From Brevibacterium sp. CBA3109 (GTDB lineage: Bacteria; Actinomycetota; Actinomycetes; Actinomycetales; Brevibacteriaceae): a stretch of DNA of 64,000 bases. Below the pieces are notes generated by a model that had not been told where the DNA came from, did not search any database, and saw only the letters and a program-made list of their open reading frames with translations. Positions 48,691 through 57,644 of this stretch are shown here, piece after piece. The position numbers and the translations under genes were made by a program. Position 1 is the stretch's first letter. Every line of letters starts with the position of its first letter. The DNA lies in assembly GCF_040256645.1 (NCBI RefSeq), contig NZ_CP158281.1, positions 1,240,001 to 1,304,000 of the forward strand. Direction: 5' to 3'.

Positions 48691-50318
48691 CGGGTGTCTC
48701 GGACTTCACCGCAGAATTCAACCTCGTTGCCGATGACAATTCCGATGGCACCGACGGCACCTCTTCGAACGGTGCCGATTCTAACTCCACAGTTTCAGGT
48801 GGGAGGGTTTCGGTCGGGACAGATTCGGTCGGGACAGAAGAGCACGATTCTGTCGAGGTGCGAGACAGCAGCGAAGCTCAAGGGTCTTCTGACACCCGGG
48901 ACTCCAGCGGACGGAGTCCCCGAGCGGCCGACGCAGAGGACTCCTACCAACCCGGCGACTCGAACCAGGGACTGAACTCGTTTCCGGTGATCACGGATGA
49001 CCAGATTGGCTCGTCACCGAACGCCGCCGAGCCGCCGGCCACCTCAGCGCCTGCCTCTGTCTACGGGATCGAACACGGCGACGAGGACCTGCCTGCCACC
49101 TCGGTGATGCCGACGGTCCCGTGGGCAGACGACGAGGAAGCGGATGACCAAGGCGCCTCCGGCGATGAGGCGGCCGGTGACTTCTCCGGGGGACTGCATA
49201 ACAATCCGCGTACCGTGGCACTGCAGATCCTCGACGAGGCTGACGAGGCAGACGAGGACGACACCATCTACGAAACCCGCAGCGCAGCCGAACGGCTCGA
49301 GGAGATTCTGCTCGACGGCAAACGCGTGCTCGACCGGCGCGAAGCGGCGAAACTCGGCGGCATCTCCACGGTCTCGGCTCGCAAGATGTGGCGTGCGTTG
49401 GGCATGTCTCAGACGGACGCGGAGGAGAAGGCCTACACGGTCAGCGATGCCCATGCGCTGCGCATGTGGGCCAAGCCCGTGGCCGAGGGCCTCATCGATC
49501 AGGGCACCGCTCTGTCCCTGGCCCGCGCAATCGGACAGACCACAGACCGTCTCGTCGTATGGCAGATGGAGACTCTCGTCGACTTCCTCACCGAGGAGAA
49601 GGGGCTGACCGACCCCGAGGCCAGACGCGACGCGCTGCAGGTTGTCGAGGACATGGTCGACCCGCTGCAGAAGATGCTGACATATTCGTGGCGGCGCAAC
49701 CTCGCCGAGGTGATGGGTCGGCTCAATGTCAACGTCTCCGATGGTCTGGCCATCGACAACAGGCAGGGCTGGTACGACTCCTCGATGCCGCTGGCGCGTG
49801 CGGTCGGCTTCATCGACCTCGTCTCCTATACGCGTTTGTCACAGAAGATGGAGCCGCGGCAGCTGGCGAATCTGGTGCAGGAATTTCAGGGCATGGCCTA
49901 CAACATCGTGGCCACCGGCGGCGGTCGAGTCATCAAGACCGTCGGCGATGAGGTGTTCTTCGCCGCCGAGACGCCGCTGGGCGGAGCGGAGATCGCGATG
50001 ACGCTGATGGAGCGTGTGAGCGCGGCAGAGGACCTGCCGCAGGCCCGCGTCGGCTTCGTCTGGGGCAGGGTTCTGTCTCGCCTGGGCGACATCTTCGGGT
50101 CGAGTGTCAACCTGGCCGCCCGGCTGACCGCTGTGGCCGATCCGGGCACGATCTTCACCGATGAGGACACGGCTCGGGTGCTCTCCGCTTCGGATGCCTA
50201 TGTGTTCGAGCGACGCGAATCTCTCTCACTCCATGGGTTGGGGGAGACCGGCATCGGCGAGATGAAGCGTGGAACGGCTGCTCGGATGCAGCTGGACCTC
50301 GACGACGACGAAAGCTGA
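48687..50318 (+). CDS. class III adenylate/guanylate cyclase, Rv1264-like, with acidic N-terminal extension
   Basis: A 543-aa protein. Residues 1-200 are Ser/Asp/Glu/Gly-rich and probably disordered. Residues about 205-340 match the Rv1264-type regulatory domain (REAAKLGGISTVSARKMWRALGM ... ALSLARAIGQTTDRLVVWQ). The catalytic domain (about 370-540) contains FIDLVSYTRLSQ (metal Asp and loop), VIKTVGDEVFF (second metal Asp) and RLGDIFGSSVNLAARLT (base-binding Asp, transition-state Asn/Arg). All residues for activity appear present, favouring ATP to cAMP. The relatives sense pH through the regulatory domain. ATG overlaps the birA stop, giving translational coupling. Confidence 0.9.
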   Translation: MTGVSDFTAEFNLVADDNSDGTDGTSSNGADSNSTVSGGRVSVGTDSVGTEEHDSVEVRDSSEAQGSSDTRDSSGRSPRAADAEDSYQPGDSNQGLNSFPVITDDQIGSSPNAAEPPATSAPASVYGIEHGDEDLPATSVMPTVPWADDEEADDQGASGDEAAGDFSGGLHNNPRTVALQILDEADEADEDDTIYETRSAAERLEEILLDGKRVLDRREAAKLGGISTVSARKMWRALGMSQTDAEEKAYTVSDAHALRMWAKPVAEGLIDQGTALSLARAIGQTTDRLVVWQMETLVDFLTEEKGLTDPEARRDALQVVEDMVDPLQKMLTYSWRRNLAEVMGRLNVNVSDGLAIDNRQGWYDSSMPLARAVGFIDLVSYTRLSQKMEPRQLANLVQEFQGMAYNIVATGGGRVIKTVGDEVFFAAETPLGGAEIAMTLMERVSAAEDLPQARVGFVWGRVLSRLGDIFGSSVNLAARLTAVADPGTIFTDEDTARVLSASDAYVFERRESLSLHGLGETGIGEMKRGTAARMQLDLDDDES

Positions 50319-50336
50319 GTCAGACGCCGCCGCGCA

Positions 50337-50350
50337 GCACACCGGTGTGC
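50337..50350. promoter_or_regulatory. 14-bp perfect palindrome after the cyclase gene
   Basis: GCACACCGGTGTGC in the 216-bp convergent gap between the cyclase and the topoisomerase genes; it could form the core of a terminator, though no T-run follows. Confidence 0.4.
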
Positions 50351-50484
50351 GTCACACACCGGCACGTACCCGTATACCCATACCTCACCCGCGGCACCGC
50401 TGGTTGCACTACGCACCGTTAGTCGGAAGTAGTACAGCTGCAGTGGTTGTCTTTGCGAGTGCGAATATCACGTGTGAAGTGGAC

Positions 50485-50500
50485 TGTGATGGAAATCACG
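50485..50500. promoter_or_regulatory. CRP-like site near the cyclase gene
   Basis: TGTGA-TGGAAA-TCACG differs from the CRP/GlxR-type consensus TGTGA-N6-TCACA at one base. It lies between convergent genes, which is an unusual position for such a site, so function is uncertain. Confidence 0.4.
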
Positions 50501-50534
50501 TTTGACGGCAGGGTGGCTTTTCGCACCGAATTTC

Positions 50535-53261
50535 TCAGAACAGTGCCGTGTCGTCGTCATCGTCATGGGAGACGATGACAGCGCCATCGGAGTCGATCTT
50601 CGAGCGAGCGATCTCTTCCTTCGCCTCATCGAGATCACGCCCATTCTCAACGTCGAGGTCCAGTTCGTCGAAGCTCGTCGCCAACCCCTGGCTGCGCGTC
50701 GCACCTGAGGAAGTCGAGCCAGCGTCGGAGCCCGCCCCCGCAACAGCGCCGTCGCCCGCGCCGCTGTCGTCTGTGTCACCGTCTCCGGCAGCATCTTCGG
50801 CGTCGCCGAGGCGGGGGACCGTTCCGATGACATCGATCTTGGACTCGAGGGGCGAGCCCGTGGCATCGCGCTTGGACATCTCGGCCGGAAGAGTCCTAGC
50901 CCCGCCAGCCTGGGCAGCAGCCTGCGGCGTGTCACCGACCCACGCCAGAGACAGCTCGGTCTCGCCCTTGAGGAACTTGTGGGCACGCACACCCGCGGTC
51001 GCACGACCCTTGGTCGGGTACTCGGAGAAGTCGCTGACCTTAATCGATGATGACGGTGCGCCGTAGAAATTCTCTCCGCTGGCGACGGTGACTACGGCGA
51101 ACGTGCCGATGCTGGTATCGGCGTCCCCTTCTTCGTCGGTCTTGGCCTCCTTGGGAGTCATGCCGAAGAAGAGGGCTCGCGCATCAGCGGCGACCTTCAT
51201 TCCCGCCACACCTGAGGCGTTCCAGCCCTGGGCCCGCAGCCCCGAGGCATCGAAGGCCAGCAGCTGCGCGTTCGAGGTCACGAACACGGCCAGGGACTCA
51301 TCGATGTTCTTCGGCTGAGCGACCCCGATGACGGAGTCCTTGCCCTTGAGCGTGATCGCCTCCCATTCGCTCTTGTTCGGCCGGGCGGCCACGGATACGC
51401 GTTTGACGACACCGCTTGCGGTGCCGATGACGAATTCGGCGTCGAGGTCGATGAGGCCGAGGATGGTCTCGTTCTTATCCAGCGTCATGTAGTCAGCGAT
51501 CTTGACGCCGCCGGCGACATTCGGACGTGTTGCGGCCGGTGGCAGAGCCGGCAGGTCGACGACATCGACCATGTGCAGACGTCCTGTTGAGGTCACCGCC
51601 CCGACCTTGCCTTGAGTTGTCGACACGATCTCTGAACGCAGCGCATCATGGCTCGAGCGCTTCCCGTTCCTCTGCAAAGGCGAGGCATCAGCGGTTCGGG
51701 CGATGCGCCCCGAGGTCGAGAGGAGGACCCGGCAGGGGGCGTCGGCGATCTTGAGGTCAGACTGAGCTTTCTTGCCCTTGGCGGAGAGCTCCTTCATCGA
51801 TCCTTCGATGAGAACCGTGCGCCGAGGTGAGCCGATCGCCTCCGCCGTTGCTTCGAGCTCTGTGGCGACGAGCTCACGCAGCTTGGCCTCATCGGCGAGC
51901 AGCGCCTCGAGGTAGTCGATCTTCTTCCGCAGTTCGTCACGCTCGGCCTCCAGCTCGATACGCGAGAACTTCGTGAGCCTGCGCAGCTGCAGATCGAGGA
52001 TGTAGGTGGCCTGGAGCTCCGAGAGTTCGAAGACGTCCATCAGGCGAGTGCGGGCTGTGGCCGCATCGTCGGAGGAGCGGATGAGCTGGATGACCTCGTC
52101 GATGTCGAGGATCGCGATGAGCAGACCCTCAACGAGGTGGAGGCGGTCCTTGGCCTTGCGGAGCTGGAACGCGGTGCGGCGGCGAATGACGTCGATGCGG
52201 TGGGCGAGGTAGACGGTCAGCAGCTCGCGCAGTCCCAGCGTCCGCGGCTGACCGTCGACGAGGCAGACGCTGTTGATGCTGAACGACTCTTCGAGCGGCG
52301 TCTGCCGGTAGAGCTCGGCGAGCACGGCTTCTGGATTGAACCCGTTCTTGATGCCGATCACCAGACGCATTCCGTTCTTGCGGTCCGAGTAGTCGTCGAT
52401 CGAGGCGATGCCTGTGAGTTTCTTCGCGCCGACAGCGTCCTTGACCTTCGAGACGACCTTCTCAGGTCCCACGAGGTAGGGCAGTTCGGTGACGACGATG
52501 CCCTTGCGGCGGGCATTGATGTTCTCGATCGAGACTGTGGCTCTGGTGCGGAACGTTCCGCGACCGGTCTCGTACGCCTCACGGACCCCGTCGAGGCCGA
52601 TGATCCGTCCACCGGTGGGCAGATCGGGGCCGGGGACGAAGCGCATGAGCTCGGCCAGGCCGGCCTCTGGATTGCGGATCAGGTGGCAGCAGGCGGCGAT
52701 GACCTCGCCCGGGTTGTGCGGAGCCATATTGGTGGCCATGCCCACGGCGATTCCGGACGTGCCGTTGATGAGCAGGTTCGGGAACGCACTGGGCAGAACC
52801 TCGGGCTGAGTGAGCGTGTTGTCGTAGTTTCCGACGAAGTCGACGACGTCCTCATCGAGGCCGGCGATCATCTGCATGGAGGCCGAAGTCAGCCGGGCCT
52901 CCGTGTAGCGCGGGGCGGCAGGACCGTCGTCGAGGGAACCGAAGTTTCCGTGGCCGTCGACGAGCGGCACACGCATGATGAAGCTTTGGCTCAGGCGCAC
53001 CAGCGCATCGTAGATCGCGGTGTCACCGTGGGGGTGGAGCTTGCCCATGACATCGCCGACGATGCGAGAGGACTTCACATGTCCGCGCTCGGGGCGCAGG
53101 CCCATGTCGCCCATTTGGTAGACGATGCGACGCTGGACGGGCTTCAGACCGTCGCGTGCATCGGGCAGGGCGCGAGAGTGGATGACCGAGACCGCATATT
53201 CGAGAAACGAACTCTCCATCTCTGACGAGACGTCGACATCGATGACTCTTCCTTCGGTCAT
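50535..53261 (-). CDS. type IIA topoisomerase subunit A (ParC / GyrA-like)
   Basis: A 908-aa A-subunit. The winged-helix region holds RALPDARDGLKPVQRRIVYQM and the catalytic tyrosine Tyr119 (APRYTEARL). The quinolone-resistance loop reads HPHGDTAIYDAL, Thr81 and Asp85 occupying the two key positions. A long coiled coil (about residues 380-480) and a C-terminal beta-pinwheel (about 500-750) follow; the last about 110 aa are acidic and low-complexity (GDAEDAAGDGDTDDSGAGDG). The GyrA-box is not of the canonical QRRGGKG form, supporting a ParC-type decatenase. No ParE gene is in the window. AAAGGAG precedes the ATG at 53261. Confidence 0.9.
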   Translation of the reverse strand: MTEGRVIDVDVSSEMESSFLEYAVSVIHSRALPDARDGLKPVQRRIVYQMGDMGLRPERGHVKSSRIVGDVMGKLHPHGDTAIYDALVRLSQSFIMRVPLVDGHGNFGSLDDGPAAPRYTEARLTSASMQMIAGLDEDVVDFVGNYDNTLTQPEVLPSAFPNLLINGTSGIAVGMATNMAPHNPGEVIAACCHLIRNPEAGLAELMRFVPGPDLPTGGRIIGLDGVREAYETGRGTFRTRATVSIENINARRKGIVVTELPYLVGPEKVVSKVKDAVGAKKLTGIASIDDYSDRKNGMRLVIGIKNGFNPEAVLAELYRQTPLEESFSINSVCLVDGQPRTLGLRELLTVYLAHRIDVIRRRTAFQLRKAKDRLHLVEGLLIAILDIDEVIQLIRSSDDAATARTRLMDVFELSELQATYILDLQLRRLTKFSRIELEAERDELRKKIDYLEALLADEAKLRELVATELEATAEAIGSPRRTVLIEGSMKELSAKGKKAQSDLKIADAPCRVLLSTSGRIARTADASPLQRNGKRSSHDALRSEIVSTTQGKVGAVTSTGRLHMVDVVDLPALPPAATRPNVAGGVKIADYMTLDKNETILGLIDLDAEFVIGTASGVVKRVSVAARPNKSEWEAITLKGKDSVIGVAQPKNIDESLAVFVTSNAQLLAFDASGLRAQGWNASGVAGMKVAADARALFFGMTPKEAKTDEEGDADTSIGTFAVVTVASGENFYGAPSSSIKVSDFSEYPTKGRATAGVRAHKFLKGETELSLAWVGDTPQAAAQAGGARTLPAEMSKRDATGSPLESKIDVIGTVPRLGDAEDAAGDGDTDDSGAGDGAVAGAGSDAGSTSSGATRSQGLATSFDELDLDVENGRDLDEAKEEIARSKIDSDGAVIVSHDDDDDTALF

Positions 53262-53467
53262 GGAACTCCTTTGACGCACGAATTTTCCGCTCCGGGTGCC
53301 CTCTCACGCGCCGAGGTTCGGCATCGACAACTGAGAGCACCTGTCGATTCTAGCGTTCGATTTGAGTTCTACGGCTCAAGCCCGCATTTCCGAGGCGTCC
53401 GTGTCGTTCGCACGTGTGCCCGCGCCGGTGCTCTGGGCTGGTTTCAGAAGTGTGTCAGCAGAGAGGT

Positions 53468-54022
53468 TCAGGCTTGGTTCGCGGTGTTGGGAATCGACGT
53501 CAGGAATTGGTCCATGAACGTTTCGACGTGGGCGCGATCGGCCGTTCCTGCGATCAGTTCGGTGACCATCATTCCTATCACTGAGCTGTTCATCGTGTGC
53601 GCCACTTCAGCATCGACATCGGCCAGTCTGATGACGAACTCTTCGAATTTCGCCATATTCTTCTGCTTCGCAGTCAACGCTTCGTCTGGAAGGGCGGGAT
53701 CGAGGCTGAGCATGATCATCGTGTAGAAGCGGTTGCGGTCCGTGGTCAGCCAGTTCATGCAGAAATCGACGGCGATCTCCAGGTCGGGCTTGGTATCGGC
53801 ACGGAACGTGTCCGTCAGGCGCTCGAGCTGCTGGGAGTTGAGTTCTCCGATTCGCTCCATGATTCCGGTGATCAGTGCATCACGGGTGCGGTAGACATTC
53901 GACGTGGAGCCGACGGGCAGCTCGGCAAGGGCATCGACTGCCCTGTGGGTGAGTCCACGAACTCCCTGTTCGGCGACGACGGCTATTGCGGAGTCGGTGA
54001 CGACGTCTCTTCGTGAAATCAT
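53468..54022 (-). CDS. TetR/AcrR-family transcriptional regulator
   Basis: A 184-aa TetR-type regulator with HTH (VVTDSAIAVVAEQGVRGLTHRAVDALAELPVGSTSNVYRTRDAL) in the first 50 residues and a helical ligand domain. The ATG at 54022 has only a weak RBS. Overlapping palindromes 63-90 bp upstream are probable autoregulatory operators. Its target may include the GNAT-synthetase gene 240 bp upstream on the same strand. Confidence 0.88.
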   Translation of the reverse strand: MISRRDVVTDSAIAVVAEQGVRGLTHRAVDALAELPVGSTSNVYRTRDALITGIMERIGELNSQQLERLTDTFRADTKPDLEIAVDFCMNWLTTDRNRFYTMIMLSLDPALPDEALTAKQKNMAKFEEFVIRLADVDAEVAHTMNSSVIGMMVTELIAGTADRAHVETFMDQFLTSIPNTANQA

Positions 54023-54084
54023 TTCTTTCGGGCCTCACTCTTTTGTGGCACCTGCGGTGCTGGTGCCTTGTGGACGGTGGGTGA

Positions 54085-54112
54085 CCAACGGTTGGCCATG
54101 GACTATGGCCAA
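54085..54112. promoter_or_regulatory. overlapping TetR-type operator palindromes
   Basis: CCAAC-G-GTTGG at 54085-54095 and TTGGCCAT-GGACT-ATGGCCAA at 54092-54112, both perfect, in the leader of the TetR gene. Confidence 0.7.
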
Positions 54113-54261
54113 TGTTTGACCACATACTAAAACACAAATTCATAACGTTTCGTGTCGAACGGATACAGACACTACCTGCAATAGAGAAGAATTGGTATAA
54201 GACTCGCCAAACTGCCAGTCGGTTCCCACTCAATGAGGCATATCTCAATTCCTCGGAGGTG

Positions 54262-56934
54262 TCAGCTCAGCAGTCTCCGCGTTGAATCGATGCGTGTGGA
54301 GTCGGTGAGCAGATCAATCCTCACGCTCAGCAGATGTCCCCCGGTCACGGTGGCGACCATGGGGTGGATTTCGAGTTCGAGGATCTGCGGGTGCCTCTCG
54401 ACGAGCACCGACAGGCGTTCGAGTACGTCTTTGAGGGGGGCGATGTTCACCGGTGGCAGACCCCGGTAGCCGAACAGCCTCGGCGAGGACTTGACCGATC
54501 GGATCATGTCTTCGGCATCCTTGTCCGTCAGTGGGGCCACGCGATGTTCGACATCGCCGAGCAGCTCGGTCGTATCTCCGGCCAGGGAGAACGACAGCAG
54601 CGGCCCCAGCAGTCGGTCCTCGCCGGCGCGGATGACGCAGGGCACCCCCGGGGGCGCCATGGCCTGAACGTCGACCCGAGGGTCCTCATCGACGAGGAGG
54701 GTACTGATGGTCTCCTGGATCGCCTGGAAGTCCTCGCGCAACTCCTCTGGTGAGTCGATGTTCAGCCGCACGCCGCCCAGCTCCATCCGATGGCGCAGGG
54801 TGCTCGACACGGCTTTGAGCGCGACCGGATAGCCGATCTCTTCGGCGGCGGACAGCGCCTCGTCCACCGAGGCAGCCGTGATGTGGGGCAGCACCTCGAT
54901 CCCATAGCAGGACAGCAGAGTCCTGGCCTGATCCCGCTCGAGCTGGTGGGGTCGGCCCGGTTGTGCCTTCGAGAGTGCGGATTCGATGATCGATCGCACC
55001 CCTTTGTCGTCGAGGTCTTCGACCTCAAGGAAGCGGCCGTGGTCGGCGCCTCGCCAGCGGGCATAATCGGTGGCTCTGGCCAGAGACCACACGGCATCCT
55101 CGGGGCCGACGTAACTGGGCACTGTGTGCGAGACTCGCGAGCCTTCGCCTTCGTTGAGGTGGGTGGTCAGTTCGTCCTGGACACCCTGGATGCCGAGGAA
55201 GCAGGCCACGGTTGTCTTCTTCGAACGAGCGGCCACCTCGGCGAGGTGAGCGGCGATCTCGGACTCCTGCGCCCCTGCCGAGGGGGTGAAGGTGACGACG
55301 ACAGAATCGACGTCCTCGCGGGAGTACATCGCCTCGAGTTCCGCTTGGAACGTCTCGGCTTCGACTTCCGGGTGCAGCGACACCGGCTCGGCCTCGACGT
55401 GCAGACCCTCCGCGCGTGCGCGCTGGGCGACGAGGGTGGCCATCGCCGCCGAGTTGCCGATGACTCCCAGGCGCCTGCCTGCCGGCAGAGACTGAGTTGA
55501 GAACACCTGGGCTAGGTCGAAGAGCTGGTGGATCGTATCCGCCCTGATCACCCCGGCCTGCCCGAGCACCTGATCGAGGGTGTTCGGTGCCAGGGACGAG
55601 GTGCGCACGATGTGCCCGGGTGGCAGCTCCCGGCCGGTGAGGTCGGATTTGATGACGACGACCGGTTTGACGCGCGAGACCCGGCGGGCGATACGGGCGA
55701 ACTTGCGGGGGTTGCCGATCGATTCGAGGTAGAGGCCGACGGTCTTCGTCGCAGGATCCTCCTCCCAATATTGGAGGACGTCGTTGCCGGAGAGGTCTGC
55801 ACGATTGCCTGCGGAGACAAACGTGGAGATGCCGAGACCGCGCTTCTTCGCGGCCGCCAGCAGGGCAGTGCCCAGCGCGCCCGACTGGCTGAACAGGCCG
55901 AGTGTGCCCGACGCCGGCAGGAACGGGGCCAGGGATGCGTTGAGGGAGATCTCCTCGGACTCGTTGACGAGGCCGAACGAGTTCGGGCCGACCACGCGCA
56001 TCCCGTAGGCGCGGGCGGTGGAGACCATCTGGCGCTGCAGCTCGGCCCCGGCCTCACCGGTCTCGGCGAAGCCCGAGGAGATGACGAGGACCGCTTTGAC
56101 CCCGTGGGCCGCGCACTCCTGGACCACCTCGGTGGCGGACTCTGCAGGCACCGCGATCACGGCGAGGTCTGCCTTGCCAGGCAGATCGCCCAGGCTCGGG
56201 TACGCCTGGACTCCGGCGATCTGGTCCGCTTCCGGGTGGACGACCCACAGGTCGCCGGTGAACTTCGCCGAGGTGATGTTGCGGATGAGGAGATGACCGG
56301 TGGATTTGCGTTTGCGGCTGGCACCGATGACCACCACCGAGGTGGGGTGAAGGACCGTGCGCACGCTCAGTGCCTCGGCACGGTGCTCCCGGGAGGCTTG
56401 AACCTCGATCGACCGCGCAGTCGGGTCGATGTCGAAATTCACGGCCACGACGCCGTCGTCGAAACCGCGGGAGACCTCGTAGCCGGCGGCCTGGAAGACC
56501 TGCAGCATCGGTCGATTCTGAGGCAGCACCTCGGCGGTGAATTTTCGGATCCCCAGGTCCCGGGCCGCGGCGGCGAGATGTTCAAGGAGGATCGAGCCGA
56601 TGCCGCGACCCTGGTGGGCATCGGCGATGTTGAAGGCCACCTCGGCGGAGGTGGCCGAAATCTTGTCGAAGCGGCCGACCCCGATGATATCGGATCCGAC
56701 GAGCATGACCATGGCAACACGGTCACGGTAGTCGACGGTGACGAACCGGTCGAGGTCGCGTTTGGGCAGCCGAGGCAGCGGCGCGAAGAAACGCAGATAG
56801 ACAGACTCGGGTGACTGGGCCTCGTGCATCTTCGACAGGGCTTCGGCATCGGCAGGGACGATCGGACGCAGATGGGCGGTGCCACCGTCGCGGAGGACGA
56901 CATCCGCTTCCCACTCGGCAGGATAGTTTTCCAT
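54262..56934 (-). CDS. GNAT acetyltransferase - ADP-forming acyl-CoA synthetase fusion (Pat-like)
   Basis: An 890-aa protein in the order GNAT (residues about 15-165: RPIVPADAEALSKMHE, ADAHQGRGIGSILLEHLAAAARDLGI with the acetyl-CoA pyrophosphate loop), CoA-binding (about 195-310: TSVVVIGASRKRKSTGH), succinyl-CoA-ligase-like (about 320-620: GLFSQSGALGTALL) and ATP-grasp (about 670-890: YPVALKAVS). N-terminal placement of the GNAT domain matches the PatA-type lysine acetyltransferases of actinomycetes, where the synthetase half may be catalytically silent and act as a sensor. It would acetylate acyl-CoA synthetases and similar targets. Start at 56934 is preferred over 57048. Confidence 0.88.
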   Translation of the reverse strand: MENYPAEWEADVVLRDGGTAHLRPIVPADAEALSKMHEAQSPESVYLRFFAPLPRLPKRDLDRFVTVDYRDRVAMVMLVGSDIIGVGRFDKISATSAEVAFNIADAHQGRGIGSILLEHLAAAARDLGIRKFTAEVLPQNRPMLQVFQAAGYEVSRGFDDGVVAVNFDIDPTARSIEVQASREHRAEALSVRTVLHPTSVVVIGASRKRKSTGHLLIRNITSAKFTGDLWVVHPEADQIAGVQAYPSLGDLPGKADLAVIAVPAESATEVVQECAAHGVKAVLVISSGFAETGEAGAELQRQMVSTARAYGMRVVGPNSFGLVNESEEISLNASLAPFLPASGTLGLFSQSGALGTALLAAAKKRGLGISTFVSAGNRADLSGNDVLQYWEEDPATKTVGLYLESIGNPRKFARIARRVSRVKPVVVIKSDLTGRELPPGHIVRTSSLAPNTLDQVLGQAGVIRADTIHQLFDLAQVFSTQSLPAGRRLGVIGNSAAMATLVAQRARAEGLHVEAEPVSLHPEVEAETFQAELEAMYSREDVDSVVVTFTPSAGAQESEIAAHLAEVAARSKKTTVACFLGIQGVQDELTTHLNEGEGSRVSHTVPSYVGPEDAVWSLARATDYARWRGADHGRFLEVEDLDDKGVRSIIESALSKAQPGRPHQLERDQARTLLSCYGIEVLPHITAASVDEALSAAEEIGYPVALKAVSSTLRHRMELGGVRLNIDSPEELREDFQAIQETISTLLVDEDPRVDVQAMAPPGVPCVIRAGEDRLLGPLLSFSLAGDTTELLGDVEHRVAPLTDKDAEDMIRSVKSSPRLFGYRGLPPVNIAPLKDVLERLSVLVERHPQILELEIHPMVATVTGGHLLSVRIDLLTDSTRIDSTRRLLS

Positions 56935-57056
56935 GTTCCCAGCATAAGCGGATGGCGAGGGTCCCCGGCCGTCCGTGAACTGCAAGGTCGCAGAACAGGC
57001 ACCGAAGGAATGGGGCAAAGTGGGAAGAGCCGGTCGAGTACGGCACAATGGGAGTC

Positions 57057-57644
57057 ATGGCTTTACCCGAAGTTCTCGTTCACGATCTGCAGTCGGCCGG
57101 ATACTACCCACAGCTCACACAGGGGATTCTGGCTGATTCTCTGTTCGGCGAACCGGTCCTCGCTCACTTCGTCCACATCGACACACATGTCGACATCGAA
57201 TCCATCCACCGTCACGTCACTGCCTTCGTGCTCACCGAAACGCGACTGCTGCTCGCGCACGTCGACGATGACCCGAACGCTGCCCCCGGCTCCAAACCGC
57301 GGGCCGTGACGAGCAGCGAGGACATCGAACTCGAGCGTCTTGGCACCGTCATGGTCGGCCGGACCTTCGCAGACCCGGCCGCATTCATTCCCGGAGATAA
57401 ACCGGTTGAGGTGTCTCTGACCATGTCATGGGGTGCCTCCCGACGAATCGAAGCCTTCCCTGAGACCTGCGGCGACCCGGAATGCGCAGCTGACCACGGC
57501 TACGGCGGATCGATCTTCTCAGAAGACGTCATGCTGCGCGTGTCCGCCGAGGCCGAAGGGCAGGCGGCGGTTGACCGCATCGCGGAATTCGCCGGAAAGC
57601 TGCGTGCCGCCGTGTTCCACGCCAGGCTCCGGTCACGCCGCTGA
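57057..57644 (+). CDS. DUF5998 family protein
   Basis: A 195-aa soluble protein of an actinobacterial conserved family (VLVHDLQSAGYYPQLTQGIL ... ETRLLLAHVDDD ... VSLTMSWGASRRIEAFPETCGDPECAADHGYGGSI). It has a likely metal-binding Cys/His cluster in CGDPECAADHGYGG. Function unknown. GGAG lies just before the ATG at 57057. Its stop overlaps the next start by 1 nt (TGATG), so it is co-translated with the phosphatase-superfamily gene. Confidence 0.7.
   Translation: MALPEVLVHDLQSAGYYPQLTQGILADSLFGEPVLAHFVHIDTHVDIESIHRHVTAFVLTETRLLLAHVDDDPNAAPGSKPRAVTSSEDIELERLGTVMVGRTFADPAAFIPGDKPVEVSLTMSWGASRRIEAFPETCGDPECAADHGYGGSIFSEDVMLRVSAEAEGQAAVDRIAEFAGKLRAAVFHARLRSRR

Noticed and set aside
52137-53225. 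362-aa plus-strand ORF inside the topoisomerase gene
   Set aside because: Antisense shadow of the well-conserved ParC N-terminal region.
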